Shown here piece after piece: positions 28,475 to 36,392 of a DNA stretch of 64,000 nucleotides. The stretch's first letter is position 1; each line of letters opens with the position of its first letter. This DNA is from Sphingomonas radiodurans (GTDB lineage: Bacteria > Pseudomonadota > Alphaproteobacteria > Sphingomonadales > Sphingomonadaceae). Location of the stretch: the NCBI RefSeq assembly GCF_020866845.1, contig NZ_CP086594.1, positions 3,438,001-3,502,000 on the forward strand, in the 5' to 3' direction. Made by a program: the position numbers and the translations under genes. The notes beneath the pieces were generated by a model. The model saw nothing but the letters and a program-made list of their open reading frames with translations, did no database searches and was not told the origin of the DNA.

Positions 28475-28804
28475 TCAGTTCGCGCGGTCGCGAAGTTGCT
28501 CGATCTCTTGGCTCAGCAGATGGCCGCTGTCGGTGACGATGCGTTCGACGTTCTGCAGCCGGTCCTTCATCGCGCCGAGCTCGGCGCGCAGTTGGCCGTT
28601 TTCCTGCGTCAGCAGCTTCACGCGCTCGATCGTCTCGTCGTCTCGCTTGGGATAAAGCGCCTGGCCCCACTGGCCGTCGAGCGGGTAGCCATTGCGGATA
28701 CGCATCCAGGTCGTGACAACCCAGCCCACCGTCCCGGCGATCCCAATGAGGGCGACGACCGGAGCAAGGGCAGAAAACAGCTGGATCTTTTCGGCGGCGG
28801 TCAT
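28475..28804 (-). CDS. PspB-like small membrane protein (array member 3)
   Basis: 109 residues, the longest of the series: hydrophobic helix LFSALAPVVALIGIAGTVGW, then WMRIRNGYPLDGQWG, then VKLLTQENGQLRAELGAMKD coiled coil and tail RLQNVERIVTDSGHLLSQEI. It shares with member 2 both the W-x-R-x-x-x-GY-x-x-x-x-x-WG motif and the (V/D)-x-LLT-x-EN-x-x-L segment, so these two are the closest paralogues. Start at ATG 28804 after AAGGGGGAA; longer upstream frame is a shadow. Confidence 0.75.
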   Translation of the reverse strand: MTAAEKIQLFSALAPVVALIGIAGTVGWVVTTWMRIRNGYPLDGQWGQALYPKRDDETIERVKLLTQENGQLRAELGAMKDRLQNVERIVTDSGHLLSQEIEQLRDRAN

Positions 28805-28818
28805 GGCGTCATTCCCCC

Positions 28819-29118
28819 TTAGCGGTTGCGAAGCTGCTCGATTTCTTGCGCCGTGCGGACGGCGGGGTCGGTGGCGATGCGTTCGAGCACCGCGATCCGC
28901 TCTTCCAGCCGGGTCACCATGCCGGTCAGCCGGGCATTTTCGTTGGTGAGCAGATCGACCTTCCGGCCCGCCTCGGGCATTTCCTTGCCGATGTTGCGGC
29001 CCCAATCGTCACTGATCGAATAACCGTGCTTGGCGCGGATCCAGTTGTTGATCAGCCAAGCGCCGCAGGAGATCGCGACGATCGCAATCACGAAAAACGG
29101 TCCACCGAAATGCATCAT
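28819..29118 (-). CDS. PspB-like small membrane protein (array member 2)
   Basis: 99 residues: membrane helix FGGPFFVIAIVAISCGAWLI, then WIRAKHGYSISDDWG, a segment VDLLTNENARLTGMVTRLEE and the tail RIAVLERIATDP ... EIEQLRNR. AAGGAG lies just before a double ATG (29118/29115), so either may start. Twenty-three bp after pspC. The tail aligns with the C-terminal region of bona fide PspB here (RVNTVERIVAADN), the basis for calling it PspB-like. Confidence 0.75.
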   Translation of the reverse strand: MMHFGGPFFVIAIVAISCGAWLINNWIRAKHGYSISDDWGRNIGKEMPEAGRKVDLLTNENARLTGMVTRLEERIAVLERIATDPAVRTAQEIEQLRNR

Positions 29119-29141
29119 CGGTCTCCTTGTCGCCGCCGCGC

Positions 29142-29525
29142 TCAGCGCAGGCGTTCGATCTCGTCGGCGAGCTGCGTGTTGCGGCTCGTATAGTGAGTCT
29201 CGATGTCGGCGAGGCGCCGGTCGAGCTCGCGGAATTTGGAGCGGACCTCGGCTGTGGTGCGCTTAGGGTTCGAGCGCACGCCCTGCCAGAACTTGGCGTC
29301 CTCGGGCGATCCGTAGAGGCCGGCGGGTTTGTCCTCGGCCATCCAGTTGATCAGTAGATAGGCGACCAACGTCCACGGAAAGCCCCCGGCAAGCGTCAGC
29401 AGGATCATCGCGATGCGAACCCAGAGCACTTCGATCCCGGTATAGTCCGCGATCCCGGCACACACGCCCTTCCACTTGCGGTCCTGCCGATTGAGGTAGA
29501 ATTTGGTACGGCGATTGTCGGCCAT
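29142..29525 (-). CDS. pspC: Phage shock protein C
   Basis: A 127-residue PspC: KFYLNRQDRKWKGVCAGIADYTGIEVLWVR is the classic PspC domain opening, followed by the membrane helix MILLTLAGGFPWTLVAYLLI and a cytoplasmic or periplasmic coiled-coil tail ending LADEIERLR. In enterobacteria PspC with PspB senses inner-membrane stress and frees PspF from PspA. Its ATG overlaps the pspB stop by one base. The tail end EIERLR resembles the EIEQLR ends of the array members downstream. Confidence 0.93.
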   Translation of the reverse strand: MADNRRTKFYLNRQDRKWKGVCAGIADYTGIEVLWVRIAMILLTLAGGFPWTLVAYLLINWMAEDKPAGLYGSPEDAKFWQGVRSNPKRTTAEVRSKFRELDRRLADIETHYTSRNTQLADEIERLR

Positions 29526-29812
29526 CAGTTCCTCCTCTGGTGCCGGTCTTCGAGCCGGTAGTCGGGATCAGATCGGTAATCGGAGACGCCCGGGCGGAAA
29601 TCGGGATTGTCGGCGGCAACGATCCGCTCGACGGTGTTCACCCGGTCTTCGAGCCGGCGTGCCAGCGAGTGCAACTCGTCGAGCAGCGCTTCGTCCTCGC
29701 CGGTCATCGAACCGGGCGTCTGCTTCCACTTCGTGACGTAATGCAGGATCAGCCACGGCATCCCGATAAAGATCGACGGAATGACGATCAGCGGGACCAA
29801 TACATCGTCCAT
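29525..29812 (-). CDS. pspB: Phage shock protein B
   Basis: A 95-residue PspB: helix VPLIVIPSIFIGMPWLILHYV with short periplasmic start, then the cytoplasmic leucine-rich coiled coil LLDELHSLARRLEDRVNTVERIVAADNPDFR, which is close to the enteric pattern RIQTLEAILDAEHPNWR. A hydrophilic extension rich in Arg, Asp and Tyr (~25 residues) is added at the end. One bp after pspA, overlapping pspC. It is the founder-like member of the six PspB-tail proteins in this operon. Confidence 0.9.
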   Translation of the reverse strand: MDDVLVPLIVIPSIFIGMPWLILHYVTKWKQTPGSMTGEDEALLDELHSLARRLEDRVNTVERIVAADNPDFRPGVSDYRSDPDYRLEDRHQRRN

Positions 29813-29813
29813 G

Positions 29814-30494
29814 TCAGTTCCCCTGGTTCGAACGGTTGTTCAGACGAGCCTTGAGTTCGGCGAGCTCCGCATCGACGCGGTCGGACGCCTTCAGCTCGGC
29901 GATCTCGTCGTCGAGACTCCTGGGCAGCGCGCCTAGGCCCATCGCATCGGCGCGGCCCTCGGCTTCGTCCACCTTGCGCTCGAGCATATCGAAACGACTG
30001 AACGCCTCGTGCGTCCGCGGGCCGTTCCACATCTCACGCAGCTTGCCGCGGTTGTTGGCGCTCTCCAGCCGAGTCGCGATGCTGTTCTGCTTCGTCCGCG
30101 CTTCGCGCAGCTTGTTCTGCAGCTTGGCGATGTCTTCTTCCGATCCGCGAAGGCTGTCGTCGAGCACGCCGATCTCGGCGCGCAGCTGCACGATCATGTC
30201 GCTCGCCTTCTGGCGCTCCATCAGCGCTGCCTTGGCAAGATCCTCGCGGTTCTTCGACAGCGCCAGCTCGGCCTTCTCGGTCCAGTTCGCCTCAATGTCG
30301 GAGAGCTTGACCACATGGCGCCGCATCTCCTTGATATCGGCGATCGTCCGGGCGGCGGAGGCGCGCACTTCGACGAGCGTTTCCTCCATCTCGAGGATGA
30401 TCATGCGGATCATCTTGGCGGGATCTTCTGCCTTTTCGAGCAGCTCCGCCATATTGGCGGCTACGATGTCGCGGGTACGGGAAAAGATGCCCAT
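29814..30494 (-). CDS. pspA: Phage shock protein A
   Basis: A 226-residue PspA/IM30 (ESCRT-III-like) protein: amphipathic amino helix GIFSRTRDIVAANMAELLEK that binds stressed membranes, then long coiled-coil helices (ILEMEETLVEVRASAARTIAD; RMEWNGP-like text is REMWNGPRTHEAFSRFDMLE). It both stabilises the inner membrane and, in the enteric model, inhibits PspF. Start at ATG 30492-30494 after CAGGAG. Preceded on its transcript by the 45-aa peptide gene and a strong hairpin, unlike the enteric operon. Confidence 0.95.
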   Translation of the reverse strand: MGIFSRTRDIVAANMAELLEKAEDPAKMIRMIILEMEETLVEVRASAARTIADIKEMRRHVVKLSDIEANWTEKAELALSKNREDLAKAALMERQKASDMIVQLRAEIGVLDDSLRGSEEDIAKLQNKLREARTKQNSIATRLESANNRGKLREMWNGPRTHEAFSRFDMLERKVDEAEGRADAMGLGALPRSLDDEIAELKASDRVDAELAELKARLNNRSNQGN

Positions 30495-30530
30495 CAACGA
30501 AACTCCTGGGTGGTGCCCTTTTATAGGCTT

Positions 30531-30572
30531 GCCGCCGGGGCGGGGCGAGGGATCAATGCCCGCCCCGGCGGC
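30531..30572 (-). terminator. Strong hairpin between the 45-aa gene and pspA
   Basis: Perfect 14-bp inverted repeat, GCCGCCGGGGCGGG (30531-30544) and CCCGCCCCGGCGGC (30559-30572), with a 14-base loop. On the operon mRNA it forms just after the stop of the 45-aa gene and 36 bases before the pspA start. There is no U-run after it, so it is more likely an attenuator, RNase-processing or mRNA-stability element than a simple terminator. Confidence 0.7.
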
Positions 30573-30577
30573 ATCGT

Positions 30578-30715
30578 TCACGCGATGGCGCGAACGATTG
30601 GGTTGGCCGATCCCGTCTGCGCCGGGCCGACCGCGCCGAGCACCATCGCGGTGCTGAGAACGATGGCGCAGGCTGCTGCTGCGAGCGTGCGGCCGATATT
30701 TGCGAACTGGGTCAT
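30578..30715 (-). CDS. 45-residue membrane or secreted peptide, first gene of the psp operon
   Basis: Short frame with a textbook ribosome-binding site (AAGAGGAGA, seven bases before the ATG at 30713-30715). The peptide starts MTQFANIGRTLAAAACAIVL, with a basic patch then a hydrophobic run (to about residue 31) and a likely AxA-type cut after VGPAQT, leaving a C-terminus NPIVRAIA. It lies between the sigma-54 promoter and pspA, so it must be induced with the psp genes. Similar tiny frames precede pspA in other sphingomonads to my recollection, but this needs a check. Function unknown. Confidence 0.6.
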   Translation of the reverse strand: MTQFANIGRTLAAAACAIVLSTAMVLGAVGPAQTGSANPIVRAIA

Positions 30716-30774
30716 GGCGAAGTCTCCTCTTGAGCCTGGTGTGTTTCCCCGTTTGCCGGGGTTGCCCAGTGCTT

Positions 30775-30791
30775 TGCAGGGGCTGTGCCAA
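30775..30791 (-). promoter_or_regulatory. Sigma-54 (-24/-12) promoter of the psp operon
   Basis: Read on the minus strand the site is TTGGCACAGCCCCTGCA, matching the sigma-54 consensus YTGGCACGRNNNTTGCW at all but two positions, with GG and GC exactly 10 bp apart. Transcription would start near 30763, about 48 bases before the 45-aa gene. It lies opposite the divergent pspF gene, whose product is the sigma-54 activator. Confidence 0.85.
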
Positions 30792-30927
30792 TTTGCAGAT
30801 GCAACGATGTAAGAACCGCCTGGACGAGGGAGAGCGAGGAAAAGTCGCTAGTAAACAACGCTCTAATTGGATGGCGTCCGCGCGCTCTGCATCATTTCTC
30901 TGTTTTACTTTTGTCGCACACGGCTTG

Positions 30928-30958
30928 CCAAGCATTGGTGTGATGCGCCAAGGCTTGG
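30928..30958. promoter_or_regulatory. Imperfect palindrome before pspF, candidate PspF enhancer site
   Basis: CCAAGC (30928-30933) and GCTTGG (30953-30958) frame an inner near-repeat (ATTGG / CCAAG). It sits about 137 bp upstream of the psp sigma-54 promoter and 19 bp before the pspF start, the right place for an activator binding site that also autoregulates pspF. Purely positional and symmetry evidence. Confidence 0.35.
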
Positions 30959-30977
30959 TCGAAGAGGGCGGGGCGAG

Positions 30978-32030
30978 ATGGCGGAGCGCGCAAGTCAGGT
31001 AATCGGCGAAGCAGGAGCGTTCCTCGACGCGCTCGAACGCGCAAGTCGCGCCGCCGCGCTCGACCGTCCGGTGCTGGTCATTGGCGAGCGCGGCACGGGT
31101 AAGGAGCTGGTTGCCGAGCGCCTGCATCGCCTCAGCCCACGGTGGGATCAACCACTCGTCGTGATGAACTGCGCCGCCTTGCCCGAGACGCTGATTGAGG
31201 CCGAGCTGTTCGGTCACGAAGCGGGCGCGTTCACTGGCGCCACCAAGGCGCGCGTCGGCCGCTTCGAGGAGGCCAATCACGGCACTCTGTTCCTCGACGA
31301 ACTCGGCACGCTGTCGATGGGCGCGCAGGAGCGTTTGTTGCGTGCGGTGGAATATGGCGAGGTGACGCGGATCGGCTCGTCACGTCCGATGCGCGTGGAC
31401 GTGCGGATCGTCGCCGCGACCAACGAACATTTGCCCGACAAGGTCGACCGGCACGAATTTCGCGCCGATCTGCTCGATCGTCTGTCGTTCGAGGTCGTGA
31501 CGCTTCCGCCGCTGCGCGCGCGTAAGAGCGACATCATCATCCTGGCCGACCATTTCGGGCGCCGCATGGCGGCCGAGATGCAGTGGGACCGCTGGCACGG
31601 CTTTACACCCGAAGCGCAGGAGGCGCTGCGTGACTATCGCTGGCCGGGCAACGTGCGCGAGCTTCGCAACGTCGTTGAGCGCGCAGTCTACCGTTGGGAT
31701 CGCGAAGGGCCGATCGAAGCGATCGAGTTTGACCCCTTTCAATCCCCATATCGCCCCGGCAGCAGCGGCGCGCCGGTGTCGCTACAGCCACCAATGCCTC
31801 CGCCACGCGCGCCATCTACCCCGCCCAGCGCCGGCGACGAGGTCGCCGCGTGCGATGTCGGGCCGTCGGACTTTAAGAGCCGCGTGGCGTTGTTCGAGAA
31901 GGATTTGCTGTCGCGTGCGCTCGCCGAAAATCGCTTCAATCAACGCGCAACCGCCGATTCGCTAGGGCTCAGCTACGATCAGCTGCGCCACGCACTGCGC
32001 CGCCACGACATGATCGGAGCGGTTGCGTAA
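30978..32030 (+). CDS. pspF: PspF, sigma-54-dependent activator of the psp operon
   Basis: A 350-residue enhancer-binding protein with no amino-terminal sensor domain, as in PspF. The AAA+ domain has Walker [15 protein letters not shown], the sigma-54-contact loop [14 protein letters not shown], Walker [11 protein letters not shown] and the Arg-finger region. A Pro-rich linker (residues ~255-300) is longer than usual. The C-terminal helix-turn-helix is [20 protein letters not shown]. The start MAERASQ (30978) follows GGCGGGGCGAG. It is divergent from the psp operon and should be held inactive by PspA until stress. Confidence 0.93.
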   Translation: MAERASQVIGEAGAFLDALERASRAAALDRPVLVIGERGTGKELVAERLHRLSPRWDQPLVVMNCAALPETLIEAELFGHEAGAFTGATKARVGRFEEANHGTLFLDELGTLSMGAQERLLRAVEYGEVTRIGSSRPMRVDVRIVAATNEHLPDKVDRHEFRADLLDRLSFEVVTLPPLRARKSDIIILADHFGRRMAAEMQWDRWHGFTPEAQEALRDYRWPGNVRELRNVVERAVYRWDREGPIEAIEFDPFQSPYRPGSSGAPVSLQPPMPPPRAPSTPPSAGDEVAACDVGPSDFKSRVALFEKDLLSRALAENRFNQRATADSLGLSYDQLRHALRRHDMIGAVA

Positions 32031-32094
32031 CGAGCGGACCGGAGCCATTTGGACGGCGTCGCGTTCCCAATCGCGAACCCCAAAGGAGGATCCC

Positions 32095-32700
32095 ATGGCA
32101 TTCGAACTCCCCCCGCTCCCATATGACTACGACGCGCTGGAGCCGGTCATCTCGAAGGAGACGATGACCTTCCACCACGACAAGCACCACGCCGCGTACA
32201 CCGCGAAGCTGAACGAGGGCGTCGCCGCCGATCCGAAGCTGGAAGGCAAGTCGATCGAAGACATTCTCGGCATGATCTCAACCCTCCCCCCCCTCGTCCG
32301 CAACAATGGCGGTGGATTTTGGAACCATGACTTTTTTTGGAGGATCATGGGGCCAAAGGGCGCGACCCAGCCTTCCGGAGCGCTAGCCGAGGCGATCGAG
32401 GCTTACGGTGGGCTCGACAAGCTCAAGGAAGATTTCAACGGCAAGGGCGCGGGCCAGTTCGGCTCGGGCTGGGCTTGGGTGATCAAGGATTCCTCGGGCG
32501 CTCTGAAGGTCACTTCGACGCCCAATCAGGATAATCCCCTGATGGACGATGCCAAGGAGCCGGGCACGCCGATCCTGGGCAATGACGTGTGGGAACACGC
32601 CTATTATCTCACCTACATGAACGACCGGCCGGGATATCTGAAGGCGTGGTGGGACGTGGTGAACTGGGACAAGGCAGGCGAGCTGTTCGACGCCGCCTGA
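32095..32700 (+). CDS. sodB: Superoxide dismutase, Fe/Mn type
   Basis: A 201-residue cytosolic enzyme. Metal ligands are visible in HHDKHHAAY (first His), FWNHDFFW (second His), and NDVWEHAYY (Asp and third His). The run NNGGGFWNH and the Met in FFWRIMGP are of the Mn/cambialistic kind, so metal choice is open. The start at 32095 follows AAAGGAGGA. A good terminator follows 25 bp after the stop. It stands 64 bp downstream of pspF and may have its own promoter. Confidence 0.95.
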   Translation: MAFELPPLPYDYDALEPVISKETMTFHHDKHHAAYTAKLNEGVAADPKLEGKSIEDILGMISTLPPLVRNNGGGFWNHDFFWRIMGPKGATQPSGALAEAIEAYGGLDKLKEDFNGKGAGQFGSGWAWVIKDSSGALKVTSTPNQDNPLMDDAKEPGTPILGNDVWEHAYYLTYMNDRPGYLKAWWDVVNWDKAGELFDAA

Positions 32701-32725
32701 ACCGCGACGGCAACCTGACAGGAGA

Positions 32726-32751
32726 GGGGGCGGCTGCGGCGGCCCCCTTTT
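32726..32751 (+). terminator. Rho-independent terminator after sodB
   Basis: GGGGGC (32726-32731), 10-base loop, GCCCCC (32742-32747), then TTTT. Located 25 bp after the sodB stop. Confidence 0.8.
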
Positions 32752-32809
32752 CGCTTCGGGGGCTTGCTCCCGGAAAAATGCCAGCTATAGACGCGCCTCC
32801 GCACGATGT

Positions 32810-32884
32810 TCCCTGATAGCTCAGCGGTAGAGCTCTCGACTGTTAATCGAGTGGCCGTAGGTTCGAATCCTACTCAGGGAGCCA
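32810..32884 (+). tRNA. tRNA-Asn (GTT)
   Basis: A complete 75-base cloverleaf with CCA encoded (32882-32884). Acceptor TCCCTGA pairs with TCAGGGA; D-arm GCTC/GAGC; anticodon loop ctGTTaa with anticodon GTT; T-arm GGTTCGAATCC. Discriminator base G. Independent of sodB because a terminator lies between them. Confidence 0.96.
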
Positions 32885-32937
32885 GCGGTTCCGACCTTCT
32901 CGGCACTTAGCCCCACTCAAGCTAAGGGGAGGAGCCG

Positions 32938-33717
32938 CTAAGAAACGAACTGCTCCATCGTGATGCGGTCGTCCAGGGCATGCTCCGGGTCGAATAGCAG
33001 CGTCAGCTCGCGTGCCCGATCGATCGCAATCGTAACCTCAGCCACTTCACGGATCTCTCGCTGATCGGCCACTGCAGAAACCGGCCTTTTGTCTGGATCG
33101 AGAACCCGCAGCTTCACGCGCGCCTTGTCTGGCAAGATAGCGCCGCGCCAACGGCGAGGTCGGAAGGCGCTGATCGGGGTAAGTGCGATCATCGCAGAGC
33201 CGAGTGGCAGGATGGGGCCGTGCGCTGAGAGGTTATAGGCAGTGGACCCGGCCGGCGTAGCCGCGAGGATACCGTCGCAGGCAAGTTCCTCAAGCACCAC
33301 GCGATCGTTGACACTTACTTCGAGCTTCGCGGTTTGCCGCGTTTCGCGCAATAGCGACACTTCGTTGATTGCGGGTATTGTATGGACCCGGCCATCGATA
33401 CCAGTCGCGGTCATCAGCAACGGGGTCACCTTGAAGGCGCGCGCCTTTGACAAGCGCTCGTCAAGGTCGTGCTGCCGCCATTCATTCATCAGAAAGCCGA
33501 CCGTGCCGAGGTTCATGCCGAACACCGGTACCGCCGATCGACGCGCATCAAGCAAGGTGTGGAGCGTTTGCAGCATGAAGCCATCGCCACCCAACGCAAT
33601 GACAACATCGGCGTCGTCGACGCTGCACCAATCCCACGCGTCGGACAGCGCGGCGCGCGCGGCCTGCGCAGGAGCGGTCGGCGAGGCGACCAGCGCCCGC
33701 CGCAGATACTCCGTCAT
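32938..33717 (-). CDS. nadK: NAD kinase
   Basis: A 259-residue enzyme phosphorylating NAD to NADP. ALGGDGFML holds the catalytic GGDG; NEWRQHDL, AINEVSLLRE and ATPAGSTAYNLSAHGPIL are the other NADK motifs. It follows moaA with an ATGA stop/start overlap (33714-33717), so the two are translationally coupled although functionally unrelated. Length is typical for the alphaproteobacterial short form. Confidence 0.95.
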   Translation of the reverse strand: MTEYLRRALVASPTAPAQAARAALSDAWDWCSVDDADVVIALGGDGFMLQTLHTLLDARRSAVPVFGMNLGTVGFLMNEWRQHDLDERLSKARAFKVTPLLMTATGIDGRVHTIPAINEVSLLRETRQTAKLEVSVNDRVVLEELACDGILAATPAGSTAYNLSAHGPILPLGSAMIALTPISAFRPRRWRGAILPDKARVKLRVLDPDKRPVSAVADQREIREVAEVTIAIDRARELTLLFDPEHALDDRITMEQFVS

Positions 33718-34706
33718 CCGCCAGTGACGCTCATATGCCGCGCTACTGCCGGCGCGGAGCCGCGTTCAATGCGAAAGTCGTGGCGCGCAGGCTTGCCAGC
33801 AATCGCGAGCCGAATCGCGTCATCCAGCGCAGCGACCCCGCCCTCGCGCAGCGCCATTTTCAGATCGACCTGATCATCATGCCCCAGGCAGCTATAAAGC
33901 TTGCCCTCCGTCGTGAGCCGGACGCGATTGCACCCGTCACAGAAATTAACGGTGAGCGGTGAGATGAGCCCAAGTCGGGTCGCGCTTTCATCCACGCGCC
34001 AATAGCGCGCTGGCCCGCCCGTACCTGCTACGTCGCGCTGAAGATCGAACTGATCGCCCAGCCGCTCGAAAACAGCGGTGAGCGGGACGAACCTGTCGGT
34101 ACGATCCTCGTCGATCGCCCCCATCGGCATCGTTTCGATCAGGGTGAGATCATGACCCTCGGCGACGCACCAATCGAGCATTGGCGCTATCTCGGCCTCG
34201 TTTAGATCCTTTAGCGCGACCATGTTGATCTTTACCGCGAGCCCCGCCGTCTTGGCTGCCGTGATCCCACCCAGCACCTGCGTCAGATCGCCATGCCGCG
34301 TAATGTAACGGAAATTGACGGGATCAAGGCTGTCGAGACTGACGTTCACACGTCGCATGCCTGCGTCGAACAGCGCTTCGGCGTGTTCGGCCAGTCGCGT
34401 GCCGTTGGTGGTCATTGTAAGCTCGTCGAGCGTGTCGCCGACGTGCCCGCCAAGCCTCCGCGTCAACTCAATGACGTCGCGCCGCACAAGCGGCTCTCCG
34501 CCCGACAGTCGGATCTTGCGCACGCCAAGCCCGATGAAACGCTCGGCGATAATCGCGATTTCCTCAAGCGCGAGAAGCCGATTGCGCGGCAGGAAGGTCA
34601 TCTTCTCCGCCATGCAATATCGGCAGCGCAGGTCGCAGCGATCCGTAACTGAGATGCGCAAATAGCGGATCGTCCGGCCGAACCCATCGATCAGGTCCGG
34701 CGACAT
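33714..34706 (-). CDS. moaA: GTP 3',8-cyclase
   Basis: A 330-residue radical-SAM enzyme for the first step of molybdenum cofactor synthesis. The radical-SAM cluster is CDLRCRYCM (CxxxCxxC), the SAM-binding GGEP is in IRLSGGEPLVRR, and the C-terminal second cluster uses CDGCNRVRLTTEGKLYSCL. It ends without the GG dipeptide tail in its strictest place but finishes SVTGG, i.e. the essential Gly-Gly is present. Start at 34706 (MSPDLIDGFGR) after GGGAG; 34724 is possible. Overlaps nadK by 4 bp. Confidence 0.95.
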   Translation of the reverse strand: MSPDLIDGFGRTIRYLRISVTDRCDLRCRYCMAEKMTFLPRNRLLALEEIAIIAERFIGLGVRKIRLSGGEPLVRRDVIELTRRLGGHVGDTLDELTMTTNGTRLAEHAEALFDAGMRRVNVSLDSLDPVNFRYITRHGDLTQVLGGITAAKTAGLAVKINMVALKDLNEAEIAPMLDWCVAEGHDLTLIETMPMGAIDEDRTDRFVPLTAVFERLGDQFDLQRDVAGTGGPARYWRVDESATRLGLISPLTVNFCDGCNRVRLTTEGKLYSCLGHDDQVDLKMALREGGVAALDDAIRLAIAGKPARHDFRIERGSAPAVARHMSVTGG

Positions 34707-34808
34707 GGCTTGCGCAACTCCCATAACGAAACAGCTAGGGGCTGCGAGGCGGGGCGACAAGGGCAAGCCCCCGTTGCTGTGCCCCGACACGCGGCCTACG
34801 GATCAGGC

Positions 34809-36392
34809 GTGGGCAATCAAGAACATGACAGGGGTCAGGTGGTGCTGGGCGCCGGAGCGGATGCGTTCGCTCCCCTCGTCGTGGCTGCCGGGTGGAGCAT
34901 CGGTGGGGGAGCGGCCGAGATCCGGCTGGTCGATGCGCGTGACGGCGTCAGTGGGGTGTCACGGGAAGACGCATCTGCCGTCACGAACCACGCTGCCTTA
35001 TTGGCAATCGTGCGCGATGCTGATGGTGCAGCCCGCGCATACGACGCCGGGGCAACCCACGTGTTGGTCGAACCGATCGACGCCGCGTCGCTGACGTTGG
35101 CATTGCGGTTCGCCGGCCGCCATGCGCGCCGTCTGCATAGCAAGGCTAGGGCACGGCGGGCAGGCGAAGCGGGCGAGGGCGCTGTCCAGCGTTTCCTTGC
35201 GGCGCGCGGCAGTGACACGGCATCAACGGTGGCAATGATCGCGATGACTCGCTTCGACACCGTCAATGCGGCGTTTGGGCGCGACGCCGGGGACCTGCTG
35301 TTAAACGAGGCCGGCGCGCGGATTGCTGCCGCACTGCCACCGGCGGCCGTGATCGAACGTGACGAAGGTGCGCAATTCGTCATAGCAATCGACGAATGTG
35401 GCGAAGCGGCCAGCGCGCGAATTGCCTTAATCGAGGCGGCGCTGGCGCGACGCTTTACGCTGGACGCTAGCGAGGCGAGCCTTGGCGTGCGCATTGGCGT
35501 GGCGCATCGCGCGCCTGGCGAAGCGTGGGAGGCGCTCGTGGGGCGCGCAAAAGAGGCGCTTGATCATGCGCTCACTAGCGATGGCGCGAGCGTTCGTGTC
35601 GCTCCGTTGACCCATGCCGCGCACGGCATCCGCCTCGCTGCCGACCTGCACCGCGCGATCGAGCGCGACGAAATCGACATCCTCTTCCAGCCGCAGGTCG
35701 TTTTAGCGGACGGCGCGATCGTCGGTGTCGAGGCACTGGCGCGGTGGGAGCATCCCGAACATGGCGTGCTCGGCGCAGAAACGCTGTTCGCCGCGGCGGA
35801 GCGCGCTGGCCTGGGTCTTGCATTGTCCGAACATATCCAGGCGCTTGCGATGACGATGGCGAGCCGCTGGACTGCACCGCTCGCCGGTTTGCGTGTCGCG
35901 ATCAACGTCACCGCGGCGGATCTCGCGCGGAGCGATTTCGTGGACAGCTTCCTCGCCATCGTACGCCGCAGTACGATCGATCCGGGACGGGTGACGGTGG
36001 AAGTGACCGAGAGTGGCTTTGTCACCGATCTCGCCGAAGCCTCTGCCAGGCTCGAACGGCTGCGCGAGGTGGGTCTGCGCGTGGCAATCGACGATTTCGG
36101 CACCGGCTATTCCAGCCTCGCCTACCTTAAAGCTCTTCCGCTCGATTATCTCAAGATCGATCGCAGCCTGACGCAGGATATTGCCGGCGGGCATCGCGGA
36201 CGCGTGGTGGTGCGTGGGATCATCGCGATCGCCAATGGCCTCGGCCTGACGACGATCGCCGAGGGAGTCGAGGACGACGAGCAACACGATCTGCTGGCAG
36301 CGGAAGGCTGCGATCTGTACCAGGGTTTCCTCTGCGCCGGGCCGCTCGACGAAGTGGCGCTGGCGGCGCTGATCGGGAGGGCGGAGGCATGA
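34809..36392 (+). CDS. EAL-domain cyclic-di-GMP phosphodiesterase with degenerate receiver and GGDEF parts
   Basis: About 527 residues, soluble. Amino end: a receiver-like fold whose phosphoryl Asp is not evident (VVLGAGADAF ... YDAGATHVLVEPID). Middle: a GGDEF domain with the signature decayed to RDEGAQF, so no cyclase activity expected. C-terminus: an EAL domain with VEALARWEHPEHG, NVTAADLA, EVTESGF, IDDFGTGYSSLAYLKAL, LKIDRS and AEGVEDDEQ, all key residues for c-di-GMP hydrolysis present. The start is uncertain: GTG at 34809 is used; others lie nearby. Its TGA overlaps the ATG of the next gene. Confidence 0.88.
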   Translation: MGNQEHDRGQVVLGAGADAFAPLVVAAGWSIGGGAAEIRLVDARDGVSGVSREDASAVTNHAALLAIVRDADGAARAYDAGATHVLVEPIDAASLTLALRFAGRHARRLHSKARARRAGEAGEGAVQRFLAARGSDTASTVAMIAMTRFDTVNAAFGRDAGDLLLNEAGARIAAALPPAAVIERDEGAQFVIAIDECGEAASARIALIEAALARRFTLDASEASLGVRIGVAHRAPGEAWEALVGRAKEALDHALTSDGASVRVAPLTHAAHGIRLAADLHRAIERDEIDILFQPQVVLADGAIVGVEALARWEHPEHGVLGAETLFAAAERAGLGLALSEHIQALAMTMASRWTAPLAGLRVAINVTAADLARSDFVDSFLAIVRRSTIDPGRVTVEVTESGFVTDLAEASARLERLREVGLRVAIDDFGTGYSSLAYLKALPLDYLKIDRSLTQDIAGGHRGRVVVRGIIAIANGLGLTTIAEGVEDDEQHDLLAAEGCDLYQGFLCAGPLDEVALAALIGRAEA

